Below are positions 57,146-64,000 of a stretch of 64,000 bases of DNA, piece after piece. Origin of the DNA: Closterium sp. NIES-65 (Eukaryota; Streptophyta; Zygnematophyceae; Desmidiales; Closteriaceae); the NCBI GenBank assembly GCA_948144175.1, contig CANXME010002580.1, forward strand, positions 119,655-183,654, written 5' to 3'. Both the position numbers and the translations under genes were made by a program. Under the pieces are notes generated by a model. It was given only the letters and a program-made list of their open reading frames with translations, ran no database searches and had not been told where the DNA came from. Each line of letters begins with the position of its first letter. Position 1 is the first letter of the stretch.

Positions 57146-57363
57146 TGTCAGAATATGTTGTTTGTGTAGCCTGCAGTGGGGCACTCAATAGTGAGAACAG
57201 CCCCTTAGGGTTTGCTATTTGTATCCTGCTGCTTGCTAGTTCGATCATTCCTTCTCAATTCTATTCCTGTACACAATTCTAGCTCATACTTGGCGCCTCC
57301 TCGTTCTAGTCCTACTGTGGCCTAGGCTACTAAGCCTAGGCCGTGCTCCTACTCTCTTTGACA
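57146..57363 (+). repeat. S2: solo LTR (218 bp) at the M1 right end
   Basis: TGTCAGAATATGTTGTTTG...CTCTTTGACA with a perfect duplication GAATG (57141-57145, 57364-57368). It has the superfamily core (GTGTAGCCTGCAGTGGGG, CACTCAATAGTGAG, TTAGGGTTTGC, ATTTGTATCC), most like R6's LTR, plus an extra tail with CTAGGCTAC...GCCTAGG hairpin. Confidence 0.88.
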
Positions 57364-57368
57364 GAATG

Positions 57369-57969
57369 TACCCTAGATAGAGGAAAGCTAGCTAGGCGGG
57401 GGGTCCGGTATGGGATGGCTCGGTGATGGTTGCGATTGGAGCGGAGGCCGACTCGTGGGTGGTTCGGTGCGACGAAATAGGCAAGACAGGTTCGTCGCTT
57501 GACCCTCGGGATGGCCTCGCTAACGAGTGCCTCATTAAGGATTTGTAAATCCTTACACTCTCCCACCTTCTTAAAAAGGCAGCCCTGTAATGAAAGCAGA
57601 CCCCACACTAGCGAGGATGCCGTAGATCTCCTCTTAAGCTGAATCCGACAGCTGAAATGCCTTGGACAATATTTTTGAAAAGGTTGGAATGTTGGCCGTT
57701 GATGAAGGCCAATTTCGATCTGACAGTCGACGATAAATTGGCCCAAAATAAAGTAGAAGTTGGAATGTGGGCCGTTGATGAAGCAGATGTCAATCTGTCG
57801 ATCGAAGACTGACGAGAAAGAGAGGGAACCTGCTGACGCGAATTTCAATCGCGATCAATCAAGAACCGATGATCGTGAAGCAGCGATCGCAGTCGTCCGT
57901 CGCGCTGCTGCATTCTGACAAAGTCAAACTAGTACCGAAAAAAACGCCGAGGAAAGAAACAGTGCAGCG
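57369..57969. other. Island 3: low-repeat sequence between S2 and R11
   Basis: About 600 bp of mixed composition. It contains an imperfect direct repeat of about 75-bp period: GTTGGAATGTTGGCCGTTGA (from about 57683) and GTTGGAATGTGGGCCGTTGA (from about 57759). The minus strand has a 170-codon open frame (57336-57848) starting MKFASAGSLSFSSVF, but it runs into S2 and matches no family I know; the repeat is out of phase with it. It may be host sequence or an old unknown element. Confidence 0.5.
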
Positions 57970-58095
57970 TGTCAAACTCATATGCTATAGTCTGTGTAGG
58001 CTGTAGTGGGGTAGACAATATGGGGTACAACACTTTTAGGATTTCCTACTTGTACCCACCTGTTTCCTATTGCATTCATTCCTCGTTCTTTCACA
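57970..58095 (+). repeat. R11 5' LTR (126 bp)
   Basis: TGTCAAACTCATATGCTATAG...TTCTTTCACA; the same length and nearly the same text as the rejoined R8 LTR. Confidence 0.88.
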
Positions 58096-58107
58096 TGGTA
58101 TAGAGCA
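58096..58107 (+). promoter_or_regulatory. R11 primer-binding site
   Basis: TGGTATAGAGCA next to the LTR, initiator tRNA-Met type with one base missing or changed; the R8 copy has the same variant. Confidence 0.83.
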
Positions 58108-59459
58108 GGCTCCCTAGTGGGAACGTTTCCTAGGGCCCACCGAAAATCGATTTTTTTTTTCTTGCAAGGAGCGCGCTTCGCCCCTGCCCGAGTCGCGCCC
58201 CGTGTGCCTACCCTCCCGTCACGTCCTCTGCCCTTAGCGGCCCGTCGCGCTCCCTTACGGCCCCGTAGCGGCCCCTCTCTCGGCCCCTCACGGCCCCTCT
58301 CACGGCCCTTCGCGGCCCCTTTGTGGCCCCTCGCGGCCCCTTCGTGGCCCCTCGCGGCCCCTTCGCGGCCCCGTCGCCACCCCTAGCGGCCCCGTCGCCG
58401 CCCTTCGAGGCCCCTCGCGACCCCTTAGCGGCCCCGTCGCCACCCCTAGCGGCCCCGTCACCGCCCTTCGAGGCCCCGTCGCGGCCCCTTCGCGGCCCCG
58501 CCCCGTCGCCACTTTGCAGGCCCCCTTAGCGACCCCTTCGTGGCCCTTCATGGCCCCTTCGCGGCCCCTTTGCGGCCCCGCCCCGTCACCAGTCGCGTCC
58601 CCGCCCCGTCGCCCCTGCCTCGTCGCGACGCCTCACCGGGACCCGCGCGTCGCCCCCCGCCTCTCGTGGCGTCGCCCCTGCCCGCCGCGGCGCCCTGCCC
58701 TAACCCGCGCCCTGGAGCAGCCGCCACTGCAACAGCCGCCCCTGGAGCAGTCGCCCCTGCAGCAGCCGCCCTTGGAGTAGCCGCCCTTGCAGCAGCCGCC
58801 CCTGGAGCAGCCGCCACTTCTGCAGCCGCCCCAGGAGCAGCCGCCCCTGCAGCGGCCGCCCCTAGAGCAGCCGCCCCTGCATTAGCCGCTCCTGGAGCAG
58901 CCGCCCCTGCAGCAGCAAGCCCTGGAGCAGCCGCCACTGCAGCAGCCGCCCCTGGAGCAGCCGCCCTTGCAGCAGTCACCCCTGGAGCAGCCGCCACTGC
59001 TGCAGCCGCCCTTGGAGCAGCCGCCCTTGCAGCGGCCGCCCCTGGAGCAGCCGCCCCTGCAGCAGCCGCCACTGCGGCAGCCGCCACTGCAGCAGCCGCC
59101 CCTGCAGCAGCCGCCCCTGTAGCAGCCGCCCTTGGAGCAGCCGCCACTGCAGCAAACGCCCCTGGAGCAGCCGCCACTGCAGCAGCCGCAACTGGAGCAG
59201 CCGCCACTGCAGCAGGCGCCCCTGGAGCAGCCGCCCCTGCAGCAGCCGCCCCTCGAGCAGTCGCCCCTGCGGCTACTGCGGAGCCCTTGCCCTTCCCCCG
59301 TCGTACGCCTGCCCTTCTCGCCACTGGTGAGCACTGCCCTGCCCGTACTGCTGCTACTGCTGCTCTTGCTGCTACTGCTCTTTCTACTGGGACTGCTGCT
59401 CGTGCTGCTCCTACTGCTCGTGCACTTTCTACTGCTACTGCTGCTCCTGGCGTGTCCAA
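58108..59459 (+). repeat. R11 two-block GC-rich repeat leader
   Basis: The first block (58240-58620) has GGCCCCTTCGCGGCCCC and GCCCTTCGAGGCCCC units. The second (58720-59280) has about 19 units of a 30-bp repeat, CCTGGAGCAGCCGCC plus CCTGCAGCAGCCGCC, giving Ala/Pro-rich code. After ACTGGTGAGC (59323-59332) comes a CTGCTGCTACTG pyrimidine-rich stretch to 59455. A 342-codon Ala-rich frame (58540-59568) covers the block but is out of phase with Gag. Confidence 0.82.
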
Positions 59460-60110
59460 ATGCAGCTCCAGCGCTGTCTGCGTGAGTCCCTCACGCCCCA
59501 ACAGTTTCGTGAGTGGTACGCTTGTTGGGGTTGTCGGGGTGGCCGTAGTGGGAGTAGTCCAGGAGTGAGTAGTTCCAGAGCTTCTTGTAGTGGCCACGTG
59601 CAGCTGCAGCGTCGTGTGCACGCGGTCCCTTCGCCCCCACAGCTTTGTGAGTGGTACGCTCAGCGTGGAGGGTCACGAGGTTCTGCTCGCTGCCCGTACG
59701 TCATTCGCACTGGTGCTAGGACTGGCCAGCCTTCGGGATATTTGGTCACACAGAGTCCCACTGCTTCGCCCGTCTGAGCGACCCCTGGCATAAAGAGTTT
59801 GGCAACGCGGCTGAGCTCCCCGACTAGGTGGAGCTGCTTAGGCAGAGGGTAGATGTCTATGCTCTTGACTATGATGCTATCCTCACTGCCATGTATGCAT
59901 TGCCTACTAGTGCTGAGGGTGCCTGTTACCTGTGTGAGTCGCCTGACCCCGCTCTCCAGTCTGCTGCTCTCGGTACTGGTGAGGCTGCTACTGTAGGTGC
60001 TGGTAAGTCTCCTGCTCCAGGCGCTGGTGAGGCTGCTACTCTAGGTGCTCGTGGGTCTACTGCTCCAAGTGCTGGTGAGTCTGCTCTCTCTACTGCTGCG
60101 CCTGCTGCGG
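59460..60110 (+). pseudogene. gag: R11 Gag C-terminal part
   Basis: MQLQRCLRESLTPQQFREWY and a second module VPSPPQLCEWYAQRGGSRGS about 140 bp later: the module is duplicated here as in R5. Then CPYVIRTGARTGQ with the second half of the zinc knuckle out of frame (loss near 59735), a TAG at 59825-59827, ELLRQRVDVYALDYDAILTA, CYLCESPDP and a GEAATLGARGSTAPSAGES repeat. Confidence 0.8.
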
Positions 60111-60479
60111 TCTTGCACACCTTCACCCTTGACTCGGGTGCTTACTGCTTCTTCTTTCGAGACCGCACACGCCGCTTCGTCAGCCGGTTGCAGTCTCCAT
60201 GACAGACCCCTCTAGGGGTCCTATCCTTGCTCATTTCTCCACTGTCTTACCGTGTCCGGCAACCCCTTCTGGCACCCTGTCAGGTCTTTACCTCCCATCG
60301 TTCTCTACGAACTTGGTGAGTGGTGCTGATCTACAGGATGGGGGGGTTGACCACTTCACTCCTTCGAGTCAGCGAGTGACCCACTGCACGTGTGCTCAGA
60401 CGGGCCAACACTTGGCCACGTTTACTCGTCAGCCGGGGTCGAGCCTGTACACACTGACTACTGAGTCTCCTCCGTTTCC
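60111..60479 (+). pseudogene. pol: R11 protease
   Basis: HTFTLDSGAYCFFFRDRT: the active-site DSGA is present, but the usual SRS behind it is YCF. A short deletion near 60168 and a frame change follow. SGTLSGLYLPSFSTNLVSGA and TPSSQRVTHCTCAQTGQHLA mark the C-terminal part. Confidence 0.8.
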
Positions 60480-61540
60480 TTGTCTGGTCAGGTAGCTGCA
60501 TTGAGTCAGATGTTTGCTGCAACGTCCAGGTCTGGTCCTGAGTCTGCCCCCTGCTCGTGTCGTCTCCTGTCCCACCGGACTCTCCTCAGGCACCACCGCC
60601 TTGGTCATCCCTCCCTGCCTCGTCTCCGAGGCATGACCTCCCGTTACCTTGTCTCTGGTGTCCCCCGGTCCCTCCCTCCCCTCTCTTTAGGGCCTGCCCC
60701 TACCTGCGTTCCCTGCGTCGAGGGGCGGCAGCGCGCCGCCCCTCACTCCTCCGAGTTTCCTCCGACAGAGGCTCCGCTGCAGACTCTCCACATGGACGTG
60801 TGGGGCCCCGCCCGCGTCCGTGGCCAGGGTCACGAGCGTAACTTCCTGTTGGTGGTTGACGACTACTCCCGTTACACCACGGTGTTCCTCTTGCGCAACA
60901 AGGGTGACGTCACTGAGGTGGTTGATCGACTGGATCCGCACAGCTAGTCTCCAGCTCAGAGAGAGTTTCGACCCGGACTTTCCTGTTCTGCGTCTGCACT
61001 CGGACAGAGGCGGGGAGTTTTCCTTTGCCCTCTTGGACCCTTCTATCGTGCACAGGGCATCCGCCAGACGTTCACGCTTTCGGCCTCTCCACAACAAAAT
61101 AGGATTGCTAAGCGCCGCATTGGCATGGTCATGGATGTCGCTCGTACGTCCATGATCCATGCGGCAGCTCCCCATTTTCTGTGGCCGTTTGCGGTTCAGT
61201 ACGCAGCGCATCAGATCAACCTTCAGCCCCGGGTCTCCTTGCCAGAGACCTCCCCCGCCTTGCCGTGGACCGAGAAGGTTGGCGATGCGTCTGCGTTTCG
61301 GTCTAGGGAACTTGGGCGTTTGTCTACGACTTGTGTGCAGACAAGCTGTCCCCCCGTGCTGTTACCTGCGTCTTCCTTGGCTTCCCCCCTAACGCGCCTG
61401 GTTGGCAGTTTTACCACCCCACCTCGCGCCGTGTTCTGTCCTCCCAGGACGTCACCTTTGACGAGTCGGTGCCTTAATACCGTCTCTTCCCCTACCGCAC
61501 TGCGCCATCCCCCAGCCACCACTCTTCCTTGCGCGAGGTC
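60480..61540 (+). pseudogene. pol: R11 GAG-pre-integrase and integrase
   Basis: LLRHHRLGHPSLPRL...CVPCVEG, LHMDVWGPARVRGQGHERNF (Asp), VVDDYSRYTTVFLLRNKGDV, an extra base near 60920, VLRLHSDRGGEFSFALLDPS (Asp), further indels, NRIAKRRIGMVMDVARTSM, in which the catalytic Glu is Lys. Then RVSLPETSPALPWTEKVGDA, a damaged GSRAFVRD stretch near 61310 and SQDVTFDESVP followed by a TAA. Inactive. Confidence 0.83.
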
Positions 61541-62583
61541 CCCCCCCGGTAGACCCTCTCCCCCCTCAGGGTCCCGGCCCGTCAGGTGTGTCCCAGGTAG
61601 ACGCAGTCGAGCTTGTGGAGGTAGGTGTTGACTCTGGTGCTACTAGGGTGCTGAGCCTGGGGGTGCTGAGTCTAGGGGTGCTGAGCCTGGGGTGCTGAGC
61701 CTGGAGGTGCAGAGCCTGGGGGTGCAGAGCCTGGGGTGCTAGTTCTGCTCGTGTGGGCTCTGGCGGTGCTAGGTCTGGGGGCCCTTTGGGTGCTTCGTCT
61801 CGGCGGGAGCTACCCTCTCCACGGGAGCTGCGTGAGTGGTTTGCCAGGCGCTGGAGCCGTGTTGCTGGAGCTGGAGGTGCTACTGCTGCTGCTGACCATG
61901 GGGTTGGCGCTGGAGGAACACGAGCCACTGGTCCTGGAGGTGCTCGTACTGGAGTATAGGAGCTGCTGGGACTAGGGGTGCTGCTGAGGCTGCCGGAGTT
62001 GGTCCTCCTAGAGGTGCTGCTAGTGCTGCTGGACGTACTGGAGCTGCTGGGCCTGGAGGTGCTCCTGGTGGTGGAGCTGCTGGCGGTGCTGGAGCAAGCG
62101 GTCCTGCTAGAGTTGGTGCTGCTTGAGCTTCTAGAGCTGGAGCTGCTGGCGCTGCTAGAGCTGAAGCTACTAGGGGTGTTGGCGCTGGAGGTGCTGCTAG
62201 CGCTGGTGCTGCTTAGGGTGCTGGAGTTGGCGCTGCTAGAGCTGGAGGTGCTGCTAGCGCTGGTGCTGCCACTGGGGGTACTACAGCTGTCCCTGCTGTT
62301 TCTAGAGGCGCTGCGCGGCCGCGGCCGTACTTTCTTCCGCTCCTTGAGCAGGTTCTTGGTCTCCCGCTTCTACTGGTCCTGCTCGTCCCTTAGAGTGTCC
62401 ACAGCCTGTCCAGTCGCAGTCACAGTTACAGCCCGCCTCCCCCCTGCCTGCTCCTTCTCCCTACACTGATCCTACTAGAGGTCTTGCTGAGCGCCGTGAG
62501 CCTGTGTCTCGTCCTGCGTCGCCTGTTCGTGCTGCTTGCATTAGTAGTCGTGTTCTGCTTCCGCGTCCTCTTGCGGTCCAAGG
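61541..62583 (+). pseudogene. R11 integrase-RT linker
   Basis: GGGGGTGCTGAGCC units (61640-61740), then SSRRELPSPRELREWFARRW near 61795-61850, a long Gly/Ala (in another frame Leu-rich) part, RPRPYFLPLLEQVLGLPLLL with a stop near 62391, and a Pro/Arg-rich end. Confidence 0.75.
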
Positions 62584-64000
62584 CACACACCAGATGGCAC
62601 TGCGTCCTTCCACTACTCCTCTGCATGTCCCGTTGGCATCTCCTCCGCAGTCCTCTCTTCCTGTTCTTGCTGACCCGGAGTCTGACTCTCTTCGTGCTGC
62701 CAGTCCTACTGTCACGTGTCTCTTGGCTACTTTTGTCACTGACCCTTCCTTTGAGTCCACTTCTGCATCTGCCTTGTTGCTGAGCTTGTCGACTTTGCTG
62801 CTCGCTGTTGTCTAGACTACGCCGCTAGTCTTGTTGCTGAGTTCTACGTGTGTCTGTCCTCCGTCCATCGGGGGTGAGTGTGCTCTTAGCACGGACGTCC
62901 TTGAGGACAGGCAGGAGGAGTTCCAGTGTTTTTCTGCTGCTTTGCCTCATCTCGTGTCCACGCTGATTGCCCCTAAGGGAGACCCGGATGCACCAGACAT
63001 CCGACTCCTTGATCGTACGCTGAGGCGATCGAGGATCCTTACTCCTCACAGTGGCAGTCAGCCATGGACGCATAGATGGCTTCCTGGAAGTCCACAGGCA
63101 CCTACGTCGACGAGGTTCCCCCACCTGGGGCGAACATCGTTTAGTGGCATTTGGATTTTCAGGGTGAAGCGGCCGCCGGGTTCTCCACCTGTCTTCAAGG
63201 CGCGTTATGTGGCTCAAAGGCTTCAATCAGCGGCAGGGATTCGACTACTTTCAAACCTTCTTCTCCGCCCCGAAGATGACCACTCTTCGGGTGCTGCTGC
63301 ACATAGCCGCTCAGCCTGACTACGAGCTTCACTCTCTTTTACTTCAGCACAGCTTTCTTGCAGGGCAGCTTGCACGAGGAGATCTGGCTGTGCCGCCCAC
63401 CTGGCTTCACTTGGTCGCTTCCTCCTGGTACCCCCAGTGGAGCCTCCGGCGAGCCAGTCTAAGGTCTCCGCCAGGCGCCCGTTGAGTGGCACGACACACT
63501 GAGGACTACACTTGCGGCTCTTGGTTTGCTCTTTCTACTGCCGGCTCGTTGCTGTTTCTGCACACCGACACCTCTTTGGCCGCTTTCTACATCCTCGTGT
63601 ACGTCGACGACATGGTCTTTACCACTACTGACACTGCTGGATCTCGCCCACGTAAAGTCGGAGCTGCAGAAGAGACACATGTGCACAAACCTGGGTGAAC
63701 TGCGCAGCTACCTTGGCTTGCAGATCACCCGGGACAGAGCACAGCGCACCATTACCCTGACTCACTCACACATGGTGCAGCAGGTCCTTCAGCGCTTTCG
63801 ACCTCAGTACTCCTCGCCTTAGGCCCATCCTCTGTCTACTCGTCCCACTCACTCTCAGCTATGCCTTCGGATGAGTCCGTAGAGCCGATTGGCCCATACC
63901 CAGAGCCTTGTTGGCTGCCTCATGTACCTAATGACGTGCACTCGACCTGACCCTTGCATACCCTCTTAGCATCTTGGCACGCTATGTTGCTCCTGGGAGA
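62584..64000 (+). pseudogene. pol: R11 reverse transcriptase, start of RNase H, truncated by window
   Basis: MALRPSTTPLHVPLASPPQS, SIGGECALSTDVLEDRQEEF, then pieces with indels near 63000, 63140, 63215 and 63340: MASWKSTGTYVDEVPPPGAN preceded by a TAG, WIFRVKRPPG, FKARYVA, DYFQTFFSAPKMTTLRVLLH. Catalytic YVDD box near 63600-63611. LGLQITRDRAQRTITLTHSH and VQQVLQRF follow. Text corresponding to MTCTRPDLAYPLSILARYVA runs into the window end. Confidence 0.83.

Larger units (their letters stand above)
57970..64000 (+). mobile_element. R11: Ty1/copia retrotransposon, 3' end outside window
   Basis: The 5' LTR (57970-58095) is of the R8 type. Primer site, a 1.3-kb leader, Gag C-terminus of the R5/R10 type, protease, integrase, linker and RT follow, with many indels. 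RNase H begins near the window end. Its target duplication cannot be checked. Confidence 0.88.

Noticed and set aside
56908..57282. 124-codon open frame in M1 as a transposase
   Set aside because: It runs over the inverted repeat and into S2 and shows no transposase motif.
58540..59568. Ala-rich open frame of 342 codons in the R11 leader, and its minus-strand twin
   Set aside because: Product of a 30-bp GC-rich repeat and out of phase with the Gag region that follows.

Overview
The window is a eukaryotic nuclear, gene-poor heterochromatin-like segment made almost wholly of Ty1/copia LTR retrotransposons nested inside one another. Three things suggest a plant or streptophyte/green-alga genome: primer-binding sites that match the 3' end of plant initiator tRNA-Met (TGGTATCAGAGC and variants), telo-box-like TTAGGGTTT motifs in the LTRs, and TNT1-type polyproteins. 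The species cannot be fixed from this sequence; a charophyte such as Closterium or Chara is only a guess. I see no convincing host protein-coding gene, rRNA gene or functional tRNA gene.

Layout, with elements numbered R1-R11. R1 (1 to about 16616, +, 5' end outside the window) carries R2 (3825-16443) in its 3' UTR, and R2 carries R3 (5004-11558) exactly at its gag start codon. R4 (16640-21353, -) is a different copia family with LTRs of about 440 bp, and it holds a 346-bp TRIM (T1, 17435-17780). After a short AT-richer island comes R5 (21610-50055, +). R5 holds R6 (21759-23256, a coding-free 1.5-kb element), R7 (24481-31801, the best-preserved element), R8 (35089 to about 46220, which has lost its 3' half), R9 (35197-42498, -, inside R8's 5' LTR), a solo LTR S1 (47494-47862) and a second TRIM T2 (49104-49689). 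A second island (50056-50492) leads into an unknown DNA transposon M1 with 41-bp inverted repeats (50493-57145), which is split by R10 (50575-56722, -). Then come solo LTR S2 (57146-57363), a third island (57369-57969) and R11 (57970 to beyond the window end, +). Nearly every element with both ends visible is closed by a 5-bp target-site duplication, so the nesting order is well supported.

R1-R3, R5 and R7-R11 form one superfamily of related copia families. Shared features are very short LTRs (124-138 bp), an identical polypurine tract CTATGGGGGTG, a GC-rich tandem-repeat leader of 0.6-1.3 kb (units often 21-22 bp), a Gag with a poly-Gly tract and an unusual zinc knuckle, then protease, GAG-pre-integrase, integrase, a long Gly/Ala/Glu-rich linker, reverse transcriptase and RNase H. 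R6 shares the LTR core, tRNA primer site and polypurine tract but has no coding domains and longer 176-bp LTRs. A short peptide module (PQQLREWY-like) occurs both in Gag and in the integrase-RT linker.

The most unusual items are the TRIMs T1 and T2, where perfect-consensus Pol III A and B boxes lie on either side of the LTR/primer-site junction in a tRNA-Glu-like layout; the repeat leaders; the Gag zinc knuckle; the twice-used peptide module; and young elements (R7, R10) whose LTRs are almost identical although their coding regions are broken. All LTR comparisons and family assignments were made by eye; no database or alignment program was used.
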